A stretch of DNA of 64,000 nucleotides from Tubulanus polymorphus (lineage: Eukaryota; Nemertea; Palaeonemertea; Tubulaniformes; Tubulanidae), in the NCBI RefSeq assembly GCF_964204645.1, contig NC_134030.1, positions 9,422,278 to 9,486,277 on the forward strand, written 5' to 3'. Below are positions 20,571-33,500 of this stretch, piece by piece. Position numbers and translations under genes: made by a program. The notes below the pieces were generated by a model, which had not been told where the DNA came from, made no database searches, and saw only the letters and a list, made by a program, of their open reading frames with translations. Position 1 is the first letter of the stretch, and every line of letters starts with the position of its first letter.

Positions 20571-23229
20571 ATTCCAAATGCGAAATCAGTGAAAAGCGTC
20601 AACAAATTTGACGTTTGTTTAAGAAATGTCTAAGAGTACGTCATTAGACTGAGTTCCGGTTCGAATTGGTACGACGTTTTGCATTTTTCCCCTTGAAAAT
20701 GATCTGCTCTTTTATCTCTATATACCTACCTGGAAAATTCAGGTAGGACAATGACTTTTTTCCTGTTTTTTTTTTAGAATTTTTCGGCCCAAGGCCACTT
20801 TTCTCGGCTTTTTGTTCTATTTCATTTTTTTTCTTATGTTCTGGAAGACTGTGTTATGTTGATTTTTGTTCGAAAATGGTAATTTGTGAATTGAAATAAA
20901 CGACGCCTTTACTATAGGGAAAAACACACGAAGAAATACTAATAGGGCTCATGTAAACTGCTGGGTTAGTCTCTCTTGGTCGGGATTCGAACCTCGTGGC
21001 ATCGTTACTGTAGTAGACGCGGTAGTTTACATCATGTGCTATATATATATAGACATATCTATATACCAGTTCTGTTCATATATTATTATTAGGTGTTATT
21101 CACTGATCATAATGTGTTATTCCAGAAATAAAATCGATTTTGTACTTGTATTACAAAAAATGCTGTTTCTTCATTGTTGAATCCGAGAACGGCTTCTCTT
21201 CCCCTCGTCCCCGCCAAAGCTTGGTTCCCAAGGTAGAAGATCCACCACTGAATCATTAGCCCCGATCGTTCGTGGCGAGCATCAGTCAGATAATCGGATA
21301 ATGGTGCCTGTACAGCTGAGAAGTGTAACTCCCAAGTGTAACTCATAACGGAGCTATCTTCGATAGTTCTACGGGTGCAGTAAGATGAAGCTCGAAGTTA
21401 GCAGAACCGGACTCGTGACCGCGTATCAGGATCCAGTTCTACAATTCTGTGTTAAAGTTAACTCTGACCAAAATCAGTTCATTTTCAAATCTTAACTCAC
21501 AACTGTGTAACTGGGTCCTGGTAATTCAAATTATACGGCCCGCGTGACCAGTGACCACAGCAGGTCAGCCAATCATCGAACTCGATACTCATTTGAAAAT
21601 AGAAACTTGGTGGCAGCACCATACGGTCACCTAGCGGAATTCCTGTGAACGTACTAGAGAATTCGAGTAACGATGTAGGCCACGCAAGAAGTATGCGTGT
21701 TTCTCATTAGTTTCATTTTCCTCGCGCGTCAAAAAAAGGTGAGCAATGTTTCGGCAAAAGACTATAAGCCATTATTAGGACTGATTGTTAGTGTGATGCG
21801 GTTGGAGTGCTTTAGGTCGACTGTGTCGAATCGCAGGTGACCTGATTTGATATGATGATATTATCTCAACATTTGCATTGATAACGGCCTGGAAGCAACA
21901 AAACCGCCTAGTGAGCTTGAAGAAAATGTAACGGAAAAGACATGAAACTATGTGCCTGGCTTATAACTAATTAGTTTGTCAATCGCTTTTCGGTTGAGCG
22001 TGGTTTGTTGAAATATCCGGTCCCGAAAACTAAACCACGGACAGGTTTCTGAGTACATCAGGCTCTGTTGATGCTAGAGATGTCTCACAGTCGTTTGTAT
22101 GTACTGCAACTCGCAGGCAGCGCTGTACTATCTGTAAACTGAATTGAAAAACGTAGAAGTGACCTCGACTTGGCCTCTTGATTTGGGTCCTCCTTGTGCC
22201 CCGATACCCGAACATTTTTCAGTAAACATTTCCAAATCAAATTCGACCCATCTCAAAAACCATGTCAATGTGAAAATATATCCAAAATTAATATTGATTC
22301 GTCACAAAGGTCACAAAATAAACTAAAAAAAATATGAATGCGTGGTTTGCCCTACTGCCTGATGTACGCTTGTATTCCCCAAATATCCAGCATCAAAAGA
22401 GTTTTAACGCATATTATCTTTGCACGCGCGATTACTAAGTCAAGAATACTGGTTATTTGGGAAATATTCTGCTTATTTTTAAGTACTTTTGCTTTATTTA
22501 TGTCTAAGGCCTGTATAGCTAATTTTTTCCAAACGTTGGGCCCTGGAACCTTCGTTAATTTTTTTTTTGAGTTGTGTTGAAAATGTAGAATGTTTAAGTA
22601 GCGATTGTGGGTTTTAATGGTTGAAGAACAGATTGCGTAGAGCAAAGTGATTTTTCAATACTCTTGGGCTACTATGGTCATCGTTAGCGAATTTTTTTTT
22701 AGGAATACGTACACAAAAATGCATAAAAATGCTTTGAAAGTTCTAATTTTCGAGTAGTCGATATAGAAGTCGTCCCGAATCAAGCAGGCAGAAATCCCCA
22801 GCGCCATCACCTCATGCGCAAGGCCAGCTGAGATGGGTAGATCCCTCGCGTATCACATGACCCGAAACAGCTCCCTTACGCTAAATCGGAGAGTAGACTA
22901 TATGAAATTCTTTAATAATAACAGTCTGGAGGTCTCAAAGACTTCACCAACGATATAGGTCCCCTGGAGAAACTCGCTGCCGATCGCGCGCACCTATCGG
23001 CGAAGCGTCGTCACCGAAGGAGCACAGAGCGCGCTGGGCAGACAGATGCGAAAGGCCAGAATCACCAGCACGGAGCCAACACACTTCTATACACGTAGGA
23101 GAGCCTTCCTCATCCGGATAGGCCCCACCAGTCACAGCAGTACAACATCCAATTGATGCCATGGTCATCTTTGACCCAAGAAGACGAACGACAACAATCT
23201 ATTTTTTCTTGAAAAGGACACAACATATA
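20571..23229. other. Intergenic stretch between SORL1 and SLCO
   Basis: I see no supported gene here. A (TA)n tract lies near 21043-21064. A GC-richer block at 22790-23170 contains a short minus-strand open frame of 74 codons (22944-23168) without recognisable domains. A GGTTCGAATCC word (minus strand, about 20990) resembles a tRNA B box, but no cloverleaf could be drawn around it. Confidence 0.4.
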
Positions 23230-24399
23230 TTTATTTATCTTATTATGCAGCAAATATAAGACCACAACGACAGGTTAACTAACGGAATACATGTAATTCA
23301 TTTTGGATCCGGAGTAAAAACTAATGCAATATTTAATTGGTATGTACATATGACATCAATGGTAGGTGGCCTGAAATGCCTCGTATTTCAGTCAATCACA
23401 GGTATTATATCTTCACATAAAAAAACCACTTCTATATTTCATACTTCCACCCCAAGTAGTTTACCATAAACAAAAAACCGTCACAATTATATATCATAGA
23501 TTCGACGTCGGCACTTAACCAGAGACAGCGAGGAGAGGTCTTCGCCGTCTGACCCGCGCATACCTCGGTGGTAAGAAACAATTACAGGCATTATATTTCT
23601 ATCGCGCTTGTTACGTTAGTTATAAAGTTTGTTCTGGAAATATAAAAACTATAAGTTTTTTTTCAAAAAGAAACCAACTTAAACTTTTTAAAAAAGTTCT
23701 CTCCGCCCACGGACAAATCTTAAATGCAATACAAAATCGAACACAGGACCAAATTATTCTTGTCGCTATTGTTAGAATAATCCCGCTGCAGCTATTCAAA
23801 TAAGGACAATAATCGGTAGGGACCTATACGTAATCTGGCATCGCCGAATAGGATTTCTAACATAAGTTTGGAATAAATCATTTGTACATCAAAACGAGTA
23901 AAGACACTTCGCACTTCGATTCATTAGTAGGCCTGCTGCACATTAGCATGGCAGTATCAACTAGATTATATGTAGCCTAGTACATTTAGTAAATACGTCC
24001 ATGTAATTAGTCACTATAGCCGCGATCACATGAGCTAAATATTGCCCGTGTCAAATTTAGCCTGGAACAACTATTCAAACGAGTGCCAAATGGGCCAGTG
24101 CCTGTTTGGTCCGACCAAAAACGTTGGATCAGGCCCGAGCAAAATTTCAGCACGGTTAAATGACTGCATGAATTGCAACTGGTTCTGGAAGTGCTTTGTT
24201 TAAGCAATATTTAGTTTTGAATTAGTGGTTTGCGCGCTCTCTAATTAGGCACGGGCCAAATTTGACTCGGGTCTTATCCGTGTCAATTTGGCTCGGGCCA
24301 AATTGTCTCCGTGTAACCGCGGCTTTTATATGTACATGTATGCAGGTATTTCCATTTGACTATCCTCCACGAAATTATGCAATCTAATCCCTCAAATCA
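23230..24399 (-). other. Candidate 3' UTR of the SLCO gene
   Basis: This is the AT-rich sequence downstream of the SLCO stop on the minus strand. A minus-strand AATAAA (TTTATT on the plus strand) is at 23230-23235. No coding exon was seen. The UTR extent is inferred. Confidence 0.35.
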
Positions 24400-27300
24400 T
24401 TAAGATGCAGCGGTCATAACCTTCATGGCGGTTGCACTTCCGCCGTTCGGTTCAACGAATGTTGTTTCCGTTGGCGTTCTATCGATCTCGCCGTTCATGT
24501 TGTAGGTGGTGGCTTCGTCTGGTGGCTTGTACATCAGCAACGCTACCAGGCCGAAGAAAAGCGCCACAATCCCCACACCGATACCTAAACCGTACATGCT
24601 TATACTCATTAGATAACTGTCGTAGATCATACACGAACCCTTTTCGTCGCATTTGTCCTGCCATAACAAACAAGAACTGTCCATGACGACACCGAACAAT
24701 ATTGGTCCAGGTATCGATCCTGCGGAAGGAGAAGAAAGACGTTTTTTTTTCATTGTAAGACAAGACATTCAACAAATCGGGTTTCCTTTCCGAGCCGTAC
24801 CTTACCTAGAAATCGTATCAATATCCACTGAACTCCCAACGCATACGTTCTAGTTTTTCCTGGAACAACTCTGTACAAGGAAAATACGAAAATGGAAGAA
24901 ACCGATGGATTATTTAAGAGTAAAATCCCACAATTAATCAATTGATAGCTAAAAGATTTCTTTGAAATATAAGAAACATTTCAGGTGGTTGCTACCACCC
25001 TTCTTCTCTAAAATGGAGTATGGCACCCGAAATATTTATAATATTTTAGATAAACTTAAGATAACTATCAATTCATTTATTGTGGGGTTTTACTCATCGT
25101 TTTATCACGGATATTGAAGTTTCTTCGTCGGGTGATAAAGGCTGGATACTAAGAAATTATTTTTGAAAAAATGGAATGGCATGTATACCTGAGACTGACG
25201 CTGATACCAGGCGTCAAGGGCAGCAGGGTGAAGAATACAACCATTACGAGAAATACCAGAAACACCGGTAACATATAGCAGTATGTCTCGCAAACACCAG
25301 TTTTCGCTTGTGATACGGAACTGTTGGCTACGACATCCGGGTCGGCTTCTATACACGCGCAATCGCTATAAAACTAGTAAAAAGTAACATCCATTTTAGG
25401 AATCATGAACTTATGTTTCAAAATTAAGTTAATTCGTAACACATTTTTTAGTTAATCCTGTGACATTCATAATTCATCAGGAAGAAATTTTAAACACTTT
25501 GAACAAATATATAATTCTGAAAAAAAAGATTGGACTTTCCATTCTCTGTGATGCTACACGTACATAATTTCCTTCATCGATTTTTTTGATATGTTTACAT
25601 CCGGCGTGACAAGCGGTGAAATACTGAACACCGTCTACACCACAAATTGGTTGGTTACTTGTCACCAAACAGTTACAATCATCGTTGCACCGATCGGTCA
25701 AATTCACGTGGCTCAATTGAGGTCTTTGAAAGAGAAATGCATTAAGGTAGAATGGGGCAATGAGCCTATATAACTGCAATATAGAAAATTCAAATTTAAT
25801 TCCGCTGCAGAGATAATTGGAAAACGATAGAATGCCACCGGCAAATTTATGGTTGTTAAACGTAAAAAGAGGTAATGAGATAAAGCCTATAAACTGTAAA
25901 TTAAAATTCAATTCTGCTGCGGAGAATTGGAAAACGATTAAATACCATCGGCAAATCTATGGTCGTTATGATATGCAATTTTTGAAAATTGATTAAGAAG
26001 AATTACGAACACGTTTGCGCCTGTGTAAGGATGGTTTATGCCAGCGATTTTGGGGGCATCGCATCGCGCAAAGAAGACGGCGCTAGCTAGGACAGCGACT
26101 GTTATGCTGAGCGCGCATAATCTCAGCATTCCTCGCACTTTCAGTTCTAATTTCTTGCTGATCACACCGCCCAAAAGCAGAGCGCCGGCAGCACCCGGCA
26201 CCACTACAGCACCTTGAAAAAATAAACAACCACTACATAATTATACAGAATTGATTTCGTAGTACACCGAGCCCGATACTAGCTGTACTTGATTGATTTG
26301 ATTATATTTGATTTGTCGTTGACGAGTTACCAGTAACTATTGCCGAGAACGAAGCGGTCTGAGAAAACTGATTTTCCACGTACTTCGCCAGAAAGTTGCC
26401 GAAACCCTGTACGACGAGCTGCGAGCAACACGCCGCCAACGACAGCGATATGAACGTCGGGTTCTTCAGTAGAATCCACGTCACCCTCGGCAGGTCTCGG
26501 ACTTGTTCGCCGAAGTTCGATTGTCTGAATAGGTCCTCCGATCCATCGTTGTGGGCCTGTGACTGACGATATTTCCTGACTAGTCTAGCACCTGAAAGAA
26601 ATAATGATAATGACGGAATACGTACATTTTCAAATTATGCCTTTTCTAGAGTATCCTTGGATGGAGGAAATGAGGCACTGATAAACATGTATATACAAGA
26701 ATGCCTGGATATTCGAAGTTTTGAGAAAAACGAATCGCTCGATACGGTGCATACCTTTGGTTTCTTTTCCGAAGCAGAAAAATAGTGCACTGCAAATCAA
26801 CGCACAGAACGAACTGATGAGATAAGCGATCCACCAAGCTCCAATCCAACGTGGGTCTTCAGAACTATAGAGAATTGTGCTGAAATTAAACACCATAATC
26901 AATTGGAACTGGCCAAATAATGCGGTATCTTCCTCGATAGTTCAATAATAATACATGTACATGTATAGCAGTAGATCCCTCCGAGGATATGGGCTCAAAG
27001 TTTCCTTGGCGTTAAGTGCGAAGAATGATATTTTTACCAATATATATTTTTCCTTACGTTTCGGGCAGAATCGTTCCACCATCGTAATAGAGTTTATTTG
27101 TTTGTTTGAAAATGACAGTTATAGTTAGAACTGTAAATCTTAAAGCGTCGTAAGGAAAGAAAAAACGATAACAGTTGCGAAACCGTACCTGTTGATTGTA
27201 TCTACGTCCACGTACAATTTGAGCAGCATTCCACCAGCTACGAAACCTATAGCGGGCCCCAGTGCCGTTGTCGATTGGAATATACCTGAAATTTAACATT

Positions 27301-28739
27301 TTAGATCAATTTTCTTTTCCATGCACCGACAATAATTCATCGTACATATATATTCTCTTTGCATTTTTGGAACGCTGTTAGTTATATATGAAGTCCCATT
27401 CAGCTAAGCGTTAATGATCCTTTATGCGACCTTTTTTCATTCGGATTGGCAGCTGTTAGGGTATTACGGAAATGAACAATTCGAATTTGATTCGCTCAGC
27501 CAGCAATATAGAAAGGAAGATAGGCCTACACGTTTTCCACTCAGACATACCGACATATAGCGGCGAGTTGTGGGTGTGGACGTTTTCGTCAAGGTAAACA
27601 GTTCCGATGATGAAAAGGGTGGTGCCGCCCAGACCGTGCATTAGCTGACCCAGAATGAACACATATAAACAGTTCTGTAAATGCCACAATTCGTTGGTAG
27701 CACCCTCTAGACAGATAGTCGTGTTACCTAATAAAAAAAGTGTTAACAAATCATTAATGATATGAAAATAGGAATTAACAAATTAATAATTGATGATTCT
27801 GAGGATGCTTCAAAATATTATTCTTTTGACATTTTACGAACGACTATTTCCCAGAGAATCTTGCTGGCATGCTGAGTCGTGTCCGAATGATAATCTCAGG
27901 TAAATATCAGTATTAGAAAGATAAAGACGCACCCATACAGACATCCGATACAACAAGCGTCGACTCGTAGGTCGGCGTGATGAAGTGAGGTAGACTCATG
28001 ATGAACGAACCCATCGATACGGCAAGGCACGAGAAACCCAGCCACCGTGGCATGTTACAGGATCGGCCGAAATAGGAAAGCGGTAGGACTGCTATACCGC
28101 TGGCAATGTCGTACGAACTAGCGATTAGTCCGGCCTGAGTACTCGATAGATGAAAGCGCTTCTCGATTGTTGCAGTATTCACTCCTACTATACCCATTGC
28201 GACAAACCCTGGAAGTACAATCAGTATATACTAGTACGTAGGGCCTCCCCCAATGTCTGATAATTCCAATTACCGGAAACCCTTTAAAATGGCAATTCTC
28301 GCTGGAAGTAGAATCTCGTTCTAAAAGAGGTTTCAGCTAAAATTGTGCGAATATACGAATAGGGTGTTCGAGGGTTTTCGCGCACTTTTTTCAAGGAATC
28401 CTTTATCCGCAATTTTAGGCCACTTCATCACACTACATGCAACCATACCTATAATAGAAACTGGGACTCCCACTAGGCTATATCGCGTTTTATAGCACGG
28501 AGAGGCCTAATTTATGTATGACAACGTACAAACGGAAAAAATCATACAAATTATTTTAACAACAACGATATAGGCTTACCTTGTATAAGGCCAAATAGCG
28601 ACACCATTGCCAATATGGTTTTTGAATTATTCCATCCTTGAATGAAGGCTGGTTTACATTTTCCATAACCACAGGCAACGGCCTCAGCTTCTTCGTCCGT
28701 GAGGTCATCATCTTGGTCCTTTTCCTGTTGATAAGACAT
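24400..28739 (-). CDS. Solute carrier organic anion transporter (SLCO/OATP), complete
   Basis: This is a 12-TM plasma-membrane transporter of the OATP family, which moves amphipathic organic anions such as bile salts, steroid conjugates and eicosanoids in vertebrates. Eleven exons, in reading order: 28580-28739, 27933-28208, 27551-27727, 27189-27285, 26755-26879, 26331-26591, 26011-26212, 25564-25723, 25189-25373, 24806-24870, 24400-24719. They join in frame to 675 residues. Family marks are TIEKRFHLSSTQAGLIASSYD after TM1, the OATP signature EDPRWIGAWWIAYL before TM6, and a Kazal-like cysteine cluster in the large fifth outer loop (CNDDCNCL, PICGVDGVQYFTACHAGC). After that come TPGISVSL, RVVPGKTRTYALGVQ and GSIPGPILFGVVMDSSCLLW. 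The donor after exon 7 (AACGT/GTTCGT) is weak and is chosen because it keeps the frame. The start is MSYQQEKDQDDDLTDEE, preceded by a likely acceptor, so a non-coding first exon may exist. Confidence 0.93.
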
Positions 28740-30500
28740 TTCTGGATTCCGGAATATTGTTCACGCTTTTGCGTTACGTATGTCGGCCTACCTGGCTTGA
28801 AATATACAGCAGCCTGTATATAGAAAAACCATGTTAATATATACATGTTAAAACTAACTAGTTTATTGACATTATTCAAAAATCCCTTCTTTTAATAGGT
28901 GTATATAATACCGTTACTGTATGGTTTGTCACCATTTCAATAACTATATTTCTGCCACAGTGAATATTCAAACAGTAGGCTGCCTAAAAGCTTATACCGC
29001 TAACAGGTTTCATAGATTATTGGGCTTTCCAACTATAAGGGCACATTTTTAAGAAAGGTTTATGAAAATGTATAAATGATTATATAATGATTGAAAATAC
29101 GAAGGTCGTCAATAGCGCAAGGAATGACCATTAAATATCGTTGTGTCTACGAGCAATCATCTCAACTTTGAGATGATTGCTCGTAGATGTTGTGAAGCGG
29201 TGGGTATCAGGGTACCGGTAACTGATATCAATTCCCCCTTCTATATAATGTCGATGATAAATCTGCTGCGCATGCCAGTCGCATTGTTTTTATGCTAAAA
29301 TTTGATATATACGTATGACAATGAATGAATTTTGGACTCACTTTGACTCGTTTTGATTCACAGGAAACCGTTTACACATGCAGCATATACATTCTGCACC
29401 ACGGACACATAATCTATATGTCAGGCCTCACAAATCATTCATATCAGGCAATGAGTTCAATCAAATCCGACTGGGTTTTTTGAACGATGAGCACGATTTT
29501 GAACGGTATTTATAATCTATAATGAAATAGAGGCGTCGTCTCATATCCCTACACTGTGTACATAGATCCATCATCCACAGTCTGTATGGTATGCTGAACT
29601 GATACTGGAATGGTTGCTTCCATATTCCACCGTGCAATCATGGATCTATTATGTACGTCTATGCTGCAATAGTACAGAAAACACTCGACGCTTTTTTCAC
29701 TCGGTTCTCGTGTAGCCAGTTGCAACAGATGTGGTTATCCGATGCCGTTGACAACTTGAAGGTGTTCGACCTGAAATGGCCTCGTGACGTTCCTAGTAAA
29801 TATCGCGTCCTCAGATGTTCTATCACGATATTCGTCGCACACCAGCCTCTCTAATATAACAACCATGAGTCATCAACTAGAAATCGTCTGCGAATACGAG
29901 ATTTTGTGCAAGTCGACGTGTCTCTCAATGGACCCCTAACCCATGAATGGCCCAATTGAATAAAGAATCCAATTCAAAGTATCCATTCAGAGTTATTCAC
30001 AAAATTAAGCTGCATCAATGATGGTAATGGCGGATGACATCGCATGATGCCTTTGATGGGCGTTTCTTGGTTACAAAGATACCGTTGTTGGTGAAAATCT
30101 GTTGCAATAACAAAGGTTGAGAAGTTTCATTCTGTCCATTACTTGTCCAAAATATTTACGCGGCACCTTGAGATATGTAATTGTGTTTAACGATCTGGCG
30201 CGTGTCTAACATTCGTTTCTTATACCGTCTGGGTGGAAGATCGTACGATGGAGACTGCAAACCGAACCCTTTGGGTTAAACTCGCCTCATAACGTTTATT
30301 GTTTCATATACTTAATTATATCTATGTGACATAATATATACGAAAATGATTCTGTAATTTGTTAGTACAATGTGTAATATATGTTTCGGGTGCTATTTAT
30401 TTAGCGCGGCCAATTTGTCGGTAATTCTATGATTTATTGCAGCTAGACAAAAAAACGTAGACTGGAGTCTCACATGAGTTCTCACAAACTTCGAAGCAAG
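28740..30500. other. Intergenic region between SLCO and array gene A
   Basis: The SLCO gene (minus) and gene A (plus) diverge from here, so both promoters should lie in it. I see no coding exon. It contains the short perfect palindrome at 29146-29187. The last 80 bases resemble the sequence just before gene E (shared GGTAATTCTAT-like and CGAAGCAAG/CCAAGCAAG words), so the promoter was duplicated together with the gene. Confidence 0.5.
29146..29187. repeat. Perfect 20-bp inverted repeat with a 2-nt loop
   Basis: Bases 29146-29165 (TCTACGAGCAATCATCTCAA) are exactly repeated in reverse complement at 29168-29187, with only CT between. No coding role is apparent. It could extrude as a cruciform, or mark a templated-switch duplication. 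Confidence 0.85.
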
Positions 30501-33500
30501 ATGTGGAGACAATATTTGTGCGGTCTCCTTGCGTTAGCGGCTGCGTTGAATACGATACAAAGCGCTGAAGGTAGGCATCAATTAGATTTCAGGCTAATCC
30601 GATGATCATGAAATTTATTGCATGTATATTTCAAACAGCAGAAAGCACTTAGATACCGATTTATTTCAATATCCTGGTTGAAAAATTGACGGAACAATAG
30701 CGCCGGATGAATCGGCAGAGCATGGACGTAATAAACTTACATACATACTTTGAGGTATACCGAGGTACCTTGTTTTTTGAAACTATATACATATCTCTAG
30801 GAGGTGATTATTGTATATACATGTAGCATCTTGGTTGTCTCCTCAGGTGCTACAGTATATTAATGTTGATTTGATTCCAATCGATTCTTATTAAAATGAA
30901 TAGTGTTTTTACGTAGAATCATGTTTCATTCTCGCGATTTGTCACCAAAGACTGTTAGAATATGACATTATATTGAATACTGAATGTTTTGGATTCGGTT
31001 TAGACATCAACTGGTCGGTCATATTTTTTTCAGGGACATGTTTTGGTAGCAGTTGCACCGGTTGGTCGTGCCACTGCGTTTCCAATACCGAAGACGCAAA
31101 TGCAAAAATCGTCTGTCCTTCTTCATCGGCCGGGCGTCTTAAATGCCCGTCGTCGGCACCGCATTGCGAGAAAAGGGCCGATAGATACCGTAATTGGGAG
31201 TGGAAAGGACCAGGTTGTCAAATAGGTAAGTTACAATTACAAATAGTCAGAGCAAATAGAGAGTGCGCGCTCAGAAATTCGCGCACCTGTCATTCATTTG
31301 TCAAACTCTCAAGTTCAGCGTCTATCGAAAACAAATTACATTTCGTACCGGTATATGGGTTAATTATCTACGAGATCATCGATAACGAGATCATGATAAG
31401 TATTTTGGTGAATAAGCTACACTTGATCTTTAAGCAGGGGCCATTTTCTCAAAAGTTGGTTTCAAAAGAAAGTCCCTGAATAAATGCCATAAGATTGTCA
31501 TTACGTCAGATGTCCACGGGATTAAACTTTAGTGCAACTGTATAGCCACCAGAAAACTTTCCTCTATGTTAATGGATGGATTGCATTCAACACCTAACAA
31601 ACTCTATACGAATGTCATTGGCAAGATACAAAAATGTCGATGATGTAAATACGTAATTTCCGTGTGCAAACGCGGCCAGTACTTATATTTGATGATTGAC
31701 TCCAGTTACAGGACATAATCAAACATGTCTGAATGAAATGACGAGAAAAATATATGTAGTTGTCTATAAAAATATAAACTGCTGTGGCCCAATTGCAATT
31801 GTGGCCCAAAATAACAGTGTGTGTATTATGATTGGCCAAAAAACATAAGTATGTGTAATTCATATAGAAAAACTAAAATGATGTAATCAAAACCTACATA
31901 ACCCCCGGATAAAGTTCGAAAAGTCGTTTCCTCCTTTTTTTATTTCTAATTTTTGATAAATGAATTCTTTTGGTTTCCATCTTAATTTGTACATTGTGGG
32001 TTTTGAGCATACAACCATTCTCCACGTCTGGCTGTGGCTATTCCACTAATAAGGCTAAGAATATTTTCCTGGGAAAATCGTTTTGAAAAAACGCAGAAAA
32101 ATGATTTTGAAAAATCCGTAAGGGAATAATTAAGTCACGCAAAAAAAATATTTTTTTGAAAGAATATTCTATTAATACAACGCAATTACGCAGTGATACA
32201 AGTCGAGTCTGCATTCTAAATGTCGAACAATATGTTTTTAACAATTTCAGTTTATATCGACTTATATAGATTGCAATAACCAATATATTAGCATACTTCA
32301 ATTCTACATTATTTCAGATCTTTCATAAAGTTTTTAATTTTTGCATCCAATTTTCATCGGTACGTGACGCGTGTAGGTAACGTGGCTGAATCGAAGCGGG
32401 CAACAATGTCCTCGAATGGTGGTTATTACAATTCACAGAAACACTGCCTTGATGGCAAAATATCGGGCAGCCAGTACTGCGAAACGCGTGAGCAAATCAA
32501 TCCTTGGATCATCGTCGATCTCGGTTCTAAACACGTCGTACAAGCGGTGGATTTGTACTATTCGACCAGAAGTTCAAGCACTTCTTGTTACAATTCTCAA
32601 AGTAAGTTTTCAAGCAAATTATTTATGTATACAACCTAGAACAAAGCGACAGATACCTACGTGGGAATAGGATTCATTTTACGTTTGGCATCGGTTGTTC
32701 CTTATTGTTTCACAGTCAATACGATAAGACAACGGCGGAACCATGACCGGCACGTGCTCCCGTCTCAATTTTCCCGTACCGTTTGGAAAATACAATGGCA
32801 ATATTTTCAGGGCACTTTTCCCACCCGAAATTGATAAGACAGCGCAGTGCAAAATTTAGCTTATGTTCTCTTAAAGTGCCCCTCACGTGCCTAGAAATTC
32901 GATGAATATGCACTGAAATTCAAAAAATTGTCCAGACTTGGCCGCGAGGATACTTAACTTGCCCTTCATTTCGTGCTCCTGACAAGTCTGCCCCTCGATC
33001 CACCCATGTAGGATGACACCAGGCCCAAGTTATCTTCGCTTCTTATCCACTCGAAGGAATCAAGAATCTAATTCATAAAGAATTATCGAAGTAGCCACTT
33101 TTGTAATTCGTACATGTACTTTATCGCATTACTAAAGTGGCACAATGCATGTACTAGACAATTTAGAATGAAACGCTAGCTCTACCCAGTGCTAGACAGT
33201 TACCGGTTAGATTTGACACCAAACATACAATTTGTTCATTTCAAAATGTTTTGACTCCTGAGCCAGGTTTTAACTGTGAGATTCCTGATACGCGAAACGA
33301 GGTTGCTAGAACTTCAGAAAAAAACAAAAACGTCGAATTAAAAGAAAAATCCGTTTTGTCGTGTTAAAAAGTGAGTTTAACTTGTCTTGGCGAAAATATC
33401 AACCTAAATCTAACTTGAAAGTCGTTTACTTTGTGTGCATCTCAAGATTGCGACCTTTGGTTTCCCACAATTTCAAATATGAATAGCTCATTAGTCCAGT

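Noticed and set aside
20930-21040. tRNA-like B box (GGTTCGAATCC on the minus strand)
   Set aside because: Neither an acceptor stem nor a proper T stem can be drawn, and no A box lies at the right distance; at best a worn tRNA-derived SINE.
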